Assembly: GCF_002261425.1 (NCBI RefSeq)
Contig: NZ_NEVJ01000003.1
Coordinates: 1,364,001 to 1,428,000 of the forward strand
DNA length: 64,000 nucleotides
Reading direction: 5' to 3'
From: Bordetella genomosp. 9
Lineage (GTDB): Bacteria > Pseudomonadota > Gammaproteobacteria > Burkholderiales > Burkholderiaceae_B
Positions 25,245 to 33,689 of the stretch are shown here, in pieces. The notes beneath the pieces are model-generated. The model saw only the letters and a list, made by a program, of their open reading frames with translations, was not told where the DNA came from and did no database searches. Within the stretch, counting starts at the first letter, position 1. The number at the start of each line of letters is the position of its first letter. The position numbers and the translations under genes were made by a program.

Positions 25245-27947
25245 ATGCGTACCGAAAGCTCCGTTACCGTCTACCGCAAGGATTACCAGCCCTACCCTTT
25301 CGATATCCCGGAGGTCGCGCTGGCGTTCGATCTCGATCCGGAAGCGACCACGGTGACTTCCCGGCTGGCGGTGCGGCGCCGCGCCGGCCACGAAGGCGCA
25401 CCGCTGCAGCTGGACGGCAGCGAGCTCGAACTGGTGTCGGTGGCCGTGGACGGCCGCGCACTGGGGCATGGCGAGTACAGCGTGGACGAACATATGCTGA
25501 TGCTGCCCAACCTGGGCGCCAGCGCCAGCATCGAAATCGTCAGCCGCTGCAGGCCGTCGGCGAATTCGACCTTGATGGGGCTTTACGTGTCCGGCGGCAA
25601 CTTCTTCACGCAATGCGAGGCGGAAGGCTTCCGGCGCATCACGTGGTTCGCCGACCGTCCCGACGTCATGTCGCGCTACCGCGTGACCTTGCGCGCGGGC
25701 AGCGAATATCCGGTGCTGCTCAGCAATGGCAACCTGCTCGAGCAGCGCACCCTGGCGGACGGGCGGGCCGAAGCCGTGTGGGAAGATCCGTTTCCCAAGC
25801 CGTGCTACCTGTTCGCCTTGGTGGCCGGACGCCTGACGCACCGGGAAACGCGACTGAAGACCGCCTCCGGGCGGGAGGTCCTGCTGCAGGTCTATAGCGA
25901 TCCTGGCTCGGAATCGAAAACCGAATGGGCGCTGGAATCGCTGGTGCGATCGGTGCGCTGGGATGAACACCGGTTCGGCCTGGAACTGGACCTGGATCGC
26001 TTCATGGTGGTCGCGGTGCGTGATTTCAATATGGGGGCCATGGAAAACAAAGGCCTGAACATATTCAATGCCGCGTATGTCCTGGCCGATCCCGACACCG
26101 CCACCGACGCCAATTACGAAGCGATCGAGGCCGTTATCGGCCACGAATATTTCCATAATTGGACGGGCAATCGCGTCACCTGCCGCGATTGGTTCCAGCT
26201 CAGTCTCAAGGAAGGGCTGACGGTATTCCGCGACCAGGAATTCAGCGCCGACGTGATGGCCGATGGCATGGACGCGCAGGCGGCCGCCAGCGCGCGCGCG
26301 GTCAAGCGCATCGACGACGTCGTCACGCTGCGCGCGGCGCAGTTTCCGGAAGACGCCGGACCGATGGCGCATCCGATACGTCCGGAAAGCTATCAGGAGA
26401 TCGGCAACTTCTATACCGCCACGGTTTATGAAAAGGGCGCCGAAGTCATCCGCATGCAGCACACATTGCTGGGCGAAGCCGGATTCCGCGCGGGCATGGA
26501 CGAGTATTTCCGCCGCCACGACGGCCAGGCCGTGACCTGCGACGATTTTGTCGCCGCCATGGAATCCGTCTATAGCCGCCAGCATCCTGGGCGCGATCTG
26601 CAGGTGTTCCGCCGCTGGTACAGCCAGGCCGGCACGCCGCGCGTCGCGGTCGACCTCCAGTATGACGCGGACGCGCGGCGCTGCACGGTGACGCTGTCGC
26701 AGCGATGCGCCCCGGTCGGCGTGGAGAAAAACGCGCCCCCGGCTGGCGGCAAGAAGCCTTTTCACATCCCGTTCGCCGTGGGTCTGCTCGACCGCGACGG
26801 ACAGCCCATCGCGCTGCGCATGGATGGCACGGAAAGCGAAACGGTATTGCTGGAACTGACGCAGGAGCGCCAGCAGTGGGTATTGGAGGATATTCCCAGC
26901 GCGCCCGTGCCCTCGCTGCTGCGCGGCTTCTCGGCGCCGGTGATTGTGGAATATCCATGGAGCGACGAAGAGCTCGCCCTGCTGTCGGCCCACGACACCG
27001 ACCCGTTCGCGCGCTGGGAAGCCGGGCAGGAACTGGCCACGCGAGAGATCCTGCGCCTGACCGCGGCCCGGCAGGCGGGTGAGCCACTGCAGAGCAGCCC
27101 CGCTTTCATCGCGGCGTGGCGTGCGCTGCTGGAAGACCCGCGGCTGGATGCCGCCTATCGCGCCCGCGCGCTGTCCCTGCCTTCCGAAAAAACCTTGGCG
27201 GAACGCATGGCCGCGATGGACCCGCCGTCGCTGGCGGCCGCGCGTGACTTCCTGCGCGACGAGATCGGCACGCAGTTGGCCAGCCTGTGGCGCAAGGCGT
27301 TCGCCGACAGCCAGACGCCGGGCCCCTACAGCCCGGCGCCGGAACCCGCCGGCAAGCGCGCGCTGAAAAACATGGCCTTGAGCCACCTGCTGGCAAGCGG
27401 CGACGCCCAGGCCGCGCAATGGGCGCTGGACCAGTACGAACAGGCGGGCAATATGACCGACCGCCTGGGCGCCATGACCGCCCTGGTGAACTACGGCGAC
27501 GAAGACGTCGCGACGCGCACGTTGAGCCACTTCTACGAACAATGGCAGCATGACCCGCTGGTCATCGACAAATGGTTTGCGCTGCAGGCCACCGCGCGCG
27601 CCACCACGGTCGACACCGTGCGTGGCCTGATGGCGCACCCCGCATTCACGTTGCGCAATCCCAATCGCGCCCGCGCGCTGGTATTCCAGTTCTGCCTGAA
27701 TAATGCGCGCGGCCTGCATGCGGCCGATGGCTCCGGTTATCGCTACTGGCAGGAACAGGTGCTGGCGCTGGATGCGTTGAATCCGGAAGTCGCCGCCCGG
27801 CTGGCGCGCGCCATGGACAACTGGTCGCGCTTCGTGCCGTCCTTGCGGGAGCCGATGCGCGCAGCCTTACAGGCCGTGCGGGCCCATGACGGCCTGTCCC
27901 GCAACGTGAGCGAAATCGTATCCAAGGCGCTGGAACTGGCTGCCTGA
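25245..27947 (+). CDS. pepN: Aminopeptidase N
   Basis: PepN removes N-terminal residues from peptides in the cytosol. The 900-residue length is that of the M1-family alanyl aminopeptidases of proteobacteria. The exopeptidase motif GAMEN is at residues 264-268, zinc ligands in HEYFHNW at 300-306 and the third ligand Glu323 in LKEGLTVFRDQEF. The C-terminal helical PepN domain begins near residue 600. The start is set at ATG 25245, giving MRTESSVTVYRKDYQPYPF as in the family, although no strong ribosome site is visible. fbp follows after 25 bp and may be co-transcribed. Confidence 0.97.
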   Translation: MRTESSVTVYRKDYQPYPFDIPEVALAFDLDPEATTVTSRLAVRRRAGHEGAPLQLDGSELELVSVAVDGRALGHGEYSVDEHMLMLPNLGASASIEIVSRCRPSANSTLMGLYVSGGNFFTQCEAEGFRRITWFADRPDVMSRYRVTLRAGSEYPVLLSNGNLLEQRTLADGRAEAVWEDPFPKPCYLFALVAGRLTHRETRLKTASGREVLLQVYSDPGSESKTEWALESLVRSVRWDEHRFGLELDLDRFMVVAVRDFNMGAMENKGLNIFNAAYVLADPDTATDANYEAIEAVIGHEYFHNWTGNRVTCRDWFQLSLKEGLTVFRDQEFSADVMADGMDAQAAASARAVKRIDDVVTLRAAQFPEDAGPMAHPIRPESYQEIGNFYTATVYEKGAEVIRMQHTLLGEAGFRAGMDEYFRRHDGQAVTCDDFVAAMESVYSRQHPGRDLQVFRRWYSQAGTPRVAVDLQYDADARRCTVTLSQRCAPVGVEKNAPPAGGKKPFHIPFAVGLLDRDGQPIALRMDGTESETVLLELTQERQQWVLEDIPSAPVPSLLRGFSAPVIVEYPWSDEELALLSAHDTDPFARWEAGQELATREILRLTAARQAGEPLQSSPAFIAAWRALLEDPRLDAAYRARALSLPSEKTLAERMAAMDPPSLAAARDFLRDEIGTQLASLWRKAFADSQTPGPYSPAPEPAGKRALKNMALSHLLASGDAQAAQWALDQYEQAGNMTDRLGAMTALVNYGDEDVATRTLSHFYEQWQHDPLVIDKWFALQATARATTVDTVRGLMAHPAFTLRNPNRARALVFQFCLNNARGLHAADGSGYRYWQEQVLALDALNPEVAARLARAMDNWSRFVPSLREPMRAALQAVRAHDGLSRNVSEIVSKALELAA

Positions 27948-27972
27948 AAATCGTGTGTTCTAGGAGAACCTT

Positions 27973-28995
27973 TTGAAACGTAAAACCCTGACTCAGTATT
28001 TGGTCGAGCAGCAGCGCGAAGCCCAGGCCGTGGGCCCGGAAGTGCGGCTGCTCATCGAAGTGGTGGCCCGCGCCTGCAAGGCGATCAGCCATGCCGTCAG
28101 CAAAGGTGCGTTGGGCGGGGTCCTGGGCAGCCTGGAATCCGAGAATGTGCAGGGCGAGGTCCAGAAGAAGCTGGACGTGCTGTCCAATGAAATCCTGCTC
28201 GAAGCCAACGAATGGGGCGGCCACCTGGCCGCCATGGCATCGGAGGAAATGGAAACCATCCACCTGATTCCCAACCGCTATCCCAAGGGCGAATACCTGC
28301 TGTTGTTCGATCCGCTGGATGGCTCGTCGAATATCGACGTCAATGTATCCATCGGCACCATTTTTTCGGTATTGCAGGCGCCGCATGACACGCATGGCCA
28401 GCCGGTCACGGAAGAAGATTTCCTGCAGGCCGGCAACCGGCAGGTTGCCGCCGGCTATGCCGTCTACGGGCCGCAGACCATGCTGGTCCTGACGGTCGGC
28501 AACGGCGTGATCGGCTTTACCCTGGACCGTGAAATGGGATCCTGGGTATTGACGCATGAAAACATGCAGATTCCGGCCGACACCAAGGAATTCGCCATCA
28601 ATATGTCGAACATGCGCCACTGGGCGCCGCCGGTGAAGCAGTATGTCGACGATTGCCTGGCCGGCAAATCGGGACCGCGCGGCAAGGACTTCAATATGCG
28701 CTGGGTGGCGTCGATGGTGGCCGACGTCCATCGCATCCTGACGCGCGGCGGCGTTTTCATGTACCCCTGGGATGCGCGCGAGCCTTCCAAGCCGGGGAAA
28801 CTGCGGCTGATGTATGAAGCCAATCCCATGAGCCTGATCGTGGAACAGGCGGGCGGCGCGTCCATCAACGGCACGCAGCGCATCCTGGATATCGAGCCGA
28901 CCCAGTTGCACGAGCGCGTCAGCGTGATATTGGGCTCGCGCAATGAAGTGGAAATGGTCGCCCAATACCACCGCGACCACGGCGACGCGCGGTAG
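27973..28995 (+). CDS. fbp: Fructose-1,6-bisphosphatase, class I
   Basis: Fbp removes the 1-phosphate of fructose-1,6-bisphosphate in gluconeogenesis. The 340-residue protein shows the metal-binding [20 protein letters not shown] at about 111-130 and the C-terminal [19 protein letters not shown] substrate block. Translation starts at TTG (27973), with AGGAG at the right distance and no better ATG nearby. It follows pepN closely and ends with a terminator. Confidence 0.96.
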   Translation: MKRKTLTQYLVEQQREAQAVGPEVRLLIEVVARACKAISHAVSKGALGGVLGSLESENVQGEVQKKLDVLSNEILLEANEWGGHLAAMASEEMETIHLIPNRYPKGEYLLLFDPLDGSSNIDVNVSIGTIFSVLQAPHDTHGQPVTEEDFLQAGNRQVAAGYAVYGPQTMLVLTVGNGVIGFTLDREMGSWVLTHENMQIPADTKEFAINMSNMRHWAPPVKQYVDDCLAGKSGPRGKDFNMRWVASMVADVHRILTRGGVFMYPWDAREPSKPGKLRLMYEANPMSLIVEQAGGASINGTQRILDIEPTQLHERVSVILGSRNEVEMVAQYHRDHGDAR

Positions 28996-29013
28996 ATACC
29001 CGCGGCACCAAGC

Positions 29014-29045
29014 AAAACCGGCACCCCAGGCGCCGGTTTCGTTTT
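29014..29045 (+). terminator. Intrinsic terminator of fbp
   Basis: AAACCGGC (29015-29022) pairs with GCCGGTTT (29032-29039), and CGTTTT follows on the plus strand. Confidence 0.8.
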
Positions 29046-29079
29046 CCCGGACGGGATAAAGTTTTCCCGACGGGATAAA
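29041..29079. repeat. Two-copy tandem duplication, 20/19 bp
   Basis: GTTTTCCCGGACGGGATAAA is followed directly by the same sequence lacking one G. It lies between the convergent fbp and the small lipoprotein gene, beginning inside the fbp terminator's T-tract. Confidence 0.9.
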
Positions 29080-29087
29080 TACAGGCC

Positions 29088-29303
29088 TTACTTGACCTGT
29101 TCGATGGACTTCACGTCGTCCTTGTTGATCTGGACGTCGCGGCCGTTCTGCTCGTACTGGTACATGCCCGACTTCTTGTCGTAATCCGGCTTGTCCGGCG
29201 TCACGATTTGCGAACCGTCCCGCGTGTTCACGACCGAGGGCGAAGAGCACCCGGCCAGAATGGCAACCGCGGCAAACGATATAGCGCTCAATTTAAGAGT
29301 CAT
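29088..29303 (-). CDS. YgdI/YgdR-family small lipoprotein
   Basis: The 71-residue protein has a signal peptide MTLKLSAISFAAVAILAGC with the lipobox cysteine at 19, then a small SH3-like domain with VVNTRDGSQIVTPDKPDYDK and MYQYEQNGRDVQINKDDV. This is the DUF903/YgdR pattern of Gram-negative outer-membrane lipoproteins of unknown function. AAGGAG precedes the ATG at 29303, so the ten codons upstream are excluded. It is a single gene. Confidence 0.9.
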   Translation of the reverse strand: MTLKLSAISFAAVAILAGCSSPSVVNTRDGSQIVTPDKPDYDKKSGMYQYEQNGRDVQINKDDVKSIEQVK

Positions 29304-29426
29304 GTCATCTCCTTGCATGATGGACACGACCAATTTATCGAACGCGCGACACGGTGGCAGTGACCGGATGTGCAGAAAGTGCGAGCATCTGTTAATCGCG
29401 ATCCTCGCACTTTCGCGCCGCCTGCT

Positions 29427-30419
29427 TCAGTTATCCAGCATGAGCACGGTAGCGCCCGTGGTCTTGCGCGAGGCAAGCGCCATCTGCGCGTCGGCCGCCT
29501 GTGCCAGGGGATAACGCTGGTCGATACGCATGCGTATCTTCTTCTTCAGCACCAGGCCGAACAATTCGTCCGAAGCCGCCTTGAGCTTGGCGGGCGTATT
29601 GACGTGCGGGCCCAGGGACGGCCGGGTCAGGTAAAGGCAACCCTTCTGGTTCAGGATGCCGACATTGACGCCGGTGACCGGACCGGACGCATTGCCGAAA
29701 CTGACCATCAAGCCGCGCGGCTCGATGCAATCCAGCGAGATTTCCCAGGTGTCCTTGCCGACGCCGTCATAGACCACCGGCACCTTCTTGCCGCCGGTCA
29801 ACTCGAGCACGCGCTCGACGACATTTTCACGGGAATAATCGATGGTCTGCCACGCGCCATGGGCGCGCGCGAGTTCGGCCTTTTCCGGGCTGGACACCGT
29901 GCCGATCAGTTTGACGCCCAAGGCCTTGGCCCATTGGCAGGCGATCAATCCCACGCCGCCGGCGGCCGCGTGGAACAGGATGGTTTCCCCGCCCTGCAGG
30001 CGGTAGGTCTGGCGGAACAGGTATTGCACCGTCAGGCCTTTGAGCATCATCGCCGCCGCTTCGTCGAAGCCGATGCCCTTGGGCAGCTGGACCACATTGG
30101 CGGCCGGCACATTGCGCATTTCGGCATAAGCGCCCAGCGGGCTCTGGCCGTAGGCGACGCGGTCGCCCTTCTTGATGTGCGTGACGTCGCTACCGACCGC
30201 TTCCACCACGCCCGCGCCTTCGAAGCCCAGGCCGTGGGGCAGCGGGTGCGGGTACAAGCCGGTCCGGTAATAGATGTCGATGAAATTCAAGCCGGCGGCG
30301 TGCTGGCGCACCGTCACCTCGTTGGGACCGGGCGGAGGCACCTCCACGTCAACCAACTTCAGGACTTCCGGGCCGCCGTGGGCCTCCAGCTGGATTGCCT
30401 TGACAGTATTGCTGACCAT
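29427..30419 (-). CDS. NADPH:quinone oxidoreductase (QorA-type)
   Basis: The 330-residue protein is a zinc-free medium-chain dehydrogenase. AIQLEAHGGPEVLKLVDVEV at the start and the FIDIYYRTGLYPHPLPHGLG segment identify the quinone oxidoreductase group. The Rossmann motif AAAGGVGLIACQWAKALG (about 149-166) binds NADPH. Such enzymes reduce quinones by one electron or alkenals; the substrate here is not known. The ATG at 30419 follows AAGGAG. The DMT exporter gene ends 71 bp upstream on the same strand. Confidence 0.93.
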   Translation of the reverse strand: MVSNTVKAIQLEAHGGPEVLKLVDVEVPPPGPNEVTVRQHAAGLNFIDIYYRTGLYPHPLPHGLGFEGAGVVEAVGSDVTHIKKGDRVAYGQSPLGAYAEMRNVPAANVVQLPKGIGFDEAAAMMLKGLTVQYLFRQTYRLQGGETILFHAAAGGVGLIACQWAKALGVKLIGTVSSPEKAELARAHGAWQTIDYSRENVVERVLELTGGKKVPVVYDGVGKDTWEISLDCIEPRGLMVSFGNASGPVTGVNVGILNQKGCLYLTRPSLGPHVNTPAKLKAASDELFGLVLKKKIRMRIDQRYPLAQAADAQMALASRKTTGATVLMLDN

Positions 30420-30490
30420 ACACGCTCCTTCTTTGTGTTCGTCGGGGTTGAGAGTTGAATCATCGATACGCGGCGCGGCCGCGCGGCGTT

Positions 30491-31444
30491 TCAATTTTTC
30501 TTCGACGCGGCCGGGCGACGGGCCGTCAATACGAATACGCCCGCCAGCACGAAAGCGGTGCCCGCCAGCTGCCATGCGGTGACCGGCTCGCCGAGAAACC
30601 AGAATGCCAGGAACAATACCGATACGGGACCCAGCATGCCCAGTTGCGCGGCCAATGGCGGGCCGATACGGGATACGGCGGCCATGATCATGAACACCGG
30701 CAGGACGGTGTTGACGGTGGCATGGATCAGCGACAAGCCATAGAAGCCCAACGGCTGGATCAGCGCGCCGGGGGGATGTACCAGGAAGAACTGCACCAGG
30801 CAGGCGATGCTGGACACCGACATCGCGTATGCGGTCAGGCGCATCGGCCCTACCCTCTTCACCAGTTCACCCGAACCGATCAAATACAAGGCATAGGAAA
30901 AGGCCGAGCCAAAGACGAAGGCCGAGCCGAGCAGCACGGCGCTGCCGCTGGTCTGCGCCATGTCGTGGGCGAAAACCAGCACCACGCCCAGGTAGGACAG
31001 CAGCAAGGCCAGCCACTGGCGGCCGGCGATGGGCCGCTTCAGCCAGAAGGCCGTGATCAGCAACACCAGGGTGGGCGCCAGGAACAGGATCAGCCGCTCC
31101 AGCCCGACGCTGATATAGCGCAAGCCCAGGAAATCCAGAAAGCTGGACAGGTAGTAGCCGATCAGTCCCAGCAGCACGACCTTGAGGCACTCCTTGCGAG
31201 TCAGCACCGGAATCTCGCCCCGGACGGCCCGGCGCGACTGCCGCCAGGCAATGAAGGCGAAGAAAGGCAGCGAAAACAGCATGCGGAACGCAATCAGGGT
31301 GACCGCGTCCACGCCGTATTCATAGGTGAATTTGACGACGATGGCCTTGCCGGAAAACAGGATGGCGCCCAGGGCCGCCAAGGAAAAGCCCGCGGCACGG
31401 TTGGAGAAAGCGGGCGCGGCGGGTGTTGCGACGGTGGAATTCAT
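30491..31444 (-). CDS. EamA/DMT-family permease
   Basis: The 317-residue protein has ten predicted membrane helices in two five-helix EamA repeats; the first repeat begins AAGFSLAALGAILFSGKAIV and the second near residue 160 (GSAFVFGSAFSYALYLIG). The family exports amino acids, nucleosides or other metabolites; the cargo cannot be inferred. The C-terminus is basic and cytoplasmic. It is divergent from the marR gene across 144 bp containing the marR promoter-operator, so this gene could share that control, though this is only inference. Confidence 0.9.
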   Translation of the reverse strand: MNSTVATPAAPAFSNRAAGFSLAALGAILFSGKAIVVKFTYEYGVDAVTLIAFRMLFSLPFFAFIAWRQSRRAVRGEIPVLTRKECLKVVLLGLIGYYLSSFLDFLGLRYISVGLERLILFLAPTLVLLITAFWLKRPIAGRQWLALLLSYLGVVLVFAHDMAQTSGSAVLLGSAFVFGSAFSYALYLIGSGELVKRVGPMRLTAYAMSVSSIACLVQFFLVHPPGALIQPLGFYGLSLIHATVNTVLPVFMIMAAVSRIGPPLAAQLGMLGPVSVLFLAFWFLGEPVTAWQLAGTAFVLAGVFVLTARRPAASKKN

Positions 31445-31552
31445 GGCGCGATTTTATGTGGCGCCCGCGGGTCTTTGCACGGCATTTCTGGCGCACGCGC
31501 GTGTTACGCGCCGCCCGGCCCCGGCAGTCAGCCTATCGTCAGAAAACTTAAC

Positions 31553-31581
31553 TTGACAATAACTGTCTAGGCAATTAACTT
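31553..31581 (+). promoter_or_regulatory. marR promoter with overlapping operator
   Basis: A consensus -35 TTGACA (31553-31558) and -10 TAACTT (31576-31581) are 17 bp apart. The spacer and -10 hold the operator 31561-31580, an inverted repeat TAACTG-N6-CAATTA (the half-sites match 5 of 6). Binding here would block RNA polymerase, so autorepression is expected. Confidence 0.7.
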
Positions 31582-31588
31582 ATTCGAC

Positions 31589-32089
31589 ATGAATACAGAA
31601 CCCATTGCCCCGTCAGACGAATCGCCACCTTACCGTTGCGACCGCACCCGGGTCGAGGACAACCCCGGTTACCTCATCCGTCTGGTCTTCAATTCCCTGA
31701 ATCGGGCCTTGGACCAGGAGATGGCGCCGCTTGGCCTGACGGCAACCCAATGGCGTCCCGTCGCCATGGTGGCACTGGGGCGCGCCGATACCGCGGCTGA
31801 ACTTGCCCGCCTGAACGAAGTCGATACCGGCGCGATGACGCGCACGCTGGACCGGCTGGAAGCCAAGAAACTGCTACGCCGCCAGCGCAGCGAGCAGGAT
31901 CGCCGGGTCATCAAGATCGAGCTGACGGAAGAAGGCGAAGCGATGGTGCGGGAGATCCCGATGAACATCTCGCGCACGCTCAATCACTATCTGCGCGGGT
32001 TTTCCGAACATGAGGTCGAACTGTTGACGCATTTCCTGCGCCGCATGCTGGCCAATGGTTCGGCCCCGGTCCCGCCACCCAAGGGCTAG
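31589..32089 (+). CDS. MarR-family transcriptional regulator (efflux repressor)
   Basis: The 166-residue protein has a winged helix-turn-helix at about residues 55-120 (LGLTATQWRPVAMVALGRAD, TAAELARLNEVDTGAMTRTL, then the wing RRQRSEQDRRVIKIELTEEG), flanked by helices for dimerisation. MarR proteins usually repress efflux genes and are released by small phenolic ligands or antibiotics. No Shine-Dalgarno site precedes the ATG, and the promoter's -10 ends only 7 bp before it, so the mRNA may be leaderless. The same operator sequence recurs before the efflux operon that starts 144 bp downstream. Confidence 0.93.
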   Translation: MNTEPIAPSDESPPYRCDRTRVEDNPGYLIRLVFNSLNRALDQEMAPLGLTATQWRPVAMVALGRADTAAELARLNEVDTGAMTRTLDRLEAKKLLRRQRSEQDRRVIKIELTEEGEAMVREIPMNISRTLNHYLRGFSEHEVELLTHFLRRMLANGSAPVPPPKG

Positions 32090-32117
32090 CGCGGGAGCCT
32101 GTTTTTTTCGCCCAATT

Positions 32118-32137
32118 AGCTGTCTAGTCAATTAATA
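32118..32137 (+). promoter_or_regulatory. Second MarR-type operator, before the efflux operon
   Basis: AGCTGTCTAGTCAATTAATA repeats the marR operator almost exactly: CTGTCTAG and CAATTAA are shared, with one base changed between them. A further partial half-site TAACTGGTCAATCA follows at about 32136-32149. The position, 97-116 bp before the first efflux gene, suits repression of that operon. Confidence 0.65.
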
Positions 32138-32233
32138 ACTGGTCAATCAAATGACAACCCGCTTACACCCGTTTCTTCGCCGCGAAACGCCTGTCCAGCT
32201 TTCCATCGTCGTCGGCACCCACTGCTAATCGCT

Positions 32234-33670
32234 ATGAAACGCCTCTCTACTTTGCTATTGGTGATCGCCTTGAGCGGTTGCGCCTTCATGGAGAAAGGAC
32301 CCACGCCCGTGGCCGAGCTTACGGAGCAGAAACTGGGCCTGTCGGACCAGGCGGCCGCCTGGCCGACGACGCAGTGGTGGCAGCGCTACGGCGATCCCCA
32401 ACTGGATGGCCTGGTGCAGGAAGCGTTGGCGAACAATCCGTCCATCAGCGCGGCGCAGGCCCGGCTGGCGCAGGCCAATGCCGCCGTCAGCGGCGCCCGT
32501 GCCCCGCTGCTGCCCCGCGTGGATGCCAACTATTCGCTGCAGCGCGAACACATCTCCAAGACGTACATCTATCCGGATCCGCTGGGGGGATCGGTGCAGA
32601 GCGACAACAGCCTGGGATTGAACTTCAGCTATGAGCTGGATTTCTGGGGCAAGAACCGCTCCGCCCTGCAGTCCGCCCTGTCGCGCGAACAGGCGGCCGA
32701 GGCCGACAGGCAGGCGGCCCGCACGATGTTGTCCAGCGCCATGGTGCAGAGCTACCTGAGCCTGCAGAACGCCTTCGCCCAGCGCAAGGTGCTCCAGCGC
32801 ATCATCGCGCAGCGTGACGACGCCCTGTCCATCACGCGGCAGCGTTTCAGCGCCGGCCTGGATACCCAGGTGGAGGTCAAGCAGGCGGAATCGCAGCTGG
32901 CCTCGGCCAAGGTGCAGGCCACTCAGGTGGAGACCACGCTGGCGCAATTGCGCAACCAGGTCGCGGCGCTGGCCGGCGCGGGTCCGGCGCGCGGCCAGAG
33001 CCTGCAGGAAACCAACCTGACGGTGCCGGCGGGCGGCCTTCCGGCTTCGGTCCCGCTGGAATTGCTGGGCCATCGCGCCGACGTCGTCGCCGCGCGCTGG
33101 CGCGCGGAAGCCGCCCGCAAGACCATCGATGTGGCCAAGGCGGACTTCTACCCCAACGTCAACATCACCGCTTTTATCGGCTTCCAGGCCCTGGGCACCA
33201 ACAATCTGCTGCAAGCCGCCAGCCACGCCGCCAACATCGGCCCCGCGATCTCCCTGCCGATATTCCATGGCGGCGAACTGAACGCGAACCTGGCCGGCCG
33301 CCGCGCGGACACCGACCTGGCGGTGTCGGACTACAACCAGACCGTGCTCGATGCCGTCCGGCAGGTCGCGGATGCGCTGGACGCCTTGCGGCTGATCGAC
33401 CGTGAAACGGTGGAACAGCGCCAGGCGCGCGAGTCCATCGACGCGGCATACGACCTGGCGGTGAACCGCTACAAGGCCGGGCTGGGCAACTACCTGACCG
33501 TGCTGGTGGCGCAGAACGACGTGCTGACGCAGGCCCGTCTGGAAACGGATCTGCGCTTCCGCGCCTACAAGCTGGACGCCGAGCTGGCCAATGCATTGGG
33601 CGGCGGCTACGTGCCGGCGCCCGCCAATGCGGAGCTCGCCCAGCAGGACACCTCGAACACTACCCATTGA
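32234..33670 (+). CDS. Outer-membrane efflux lipoprotein (NodT/OMF family)
   Basis: This 478-residue protein is the outer-membrane channel of a tripartite exporter. The signal peptide MKRLSTLLLVIALSGC has its lipobox cysteine at 16. Two OEP repeats follow: the first with WWQRYGDPQLDGLVQEALAN and FSYELDFWGKNRSAL, the second with LLGHRADVVAARWRAEAARK and LPIFHGGELNAN. The Ala/Gln-rich helices form the periplasmic tunnel. It is followed after 19 bp by the membrane fusion gene, so all three are one operon under the MarR-type operator. Confidence 0.95.
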   Translation: MKRLSTLLLVIALSGCAFMEKGPTPVAELTEQKLGLSDQAAAWPTTQWWQRYGDPQLDGLVQEALANNPSISAAQARLAQANAAVSGARAPLLPRVDANYSLQREHISKTYIYPDPLGGSVQSDNSLGLNFSYELDFWGKNRSALQSALSREQAAEADRQAARTMLSSAMVQSYLSLQNAFAQRKVLQRIIAQRDDALSITRQRFSAGLDTQVEVKQAESQLASAKVQATQVETTLAQLRNQVAALAGAGPARGQSLQETNLTVPAGGLPASVPLELLGHRADVVAARWRAEAARKTIDVAKADFYPNVNITAFIGFQALGTNNLLQAASHAANIGPAISLPIFHGGELNANLAGRRADTDLAVSDYNQTVLDAVRQVADALDALRLIDRETVEQRQARESIDAAYDLAVNRYKAGLGNYLTVLVAQNDVLTQARLETDLRFRAYKLDAELANALGGGYVPAPANAELAQQDTSNTTH

Positions 33671-33689
33671 AGATCATCGGACCGACGTC

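Noticed and set aside
25209..27719. An 836-codon open frame antisense to pepN
   Set aside because: It is a shadow of a high-GC gene. The opposite strand has a clear M1 aminopeptidase with all catalytic motifs; the antisense translation has low-complexity, His/Gln/Arg-rich sequence with no family resemblance.
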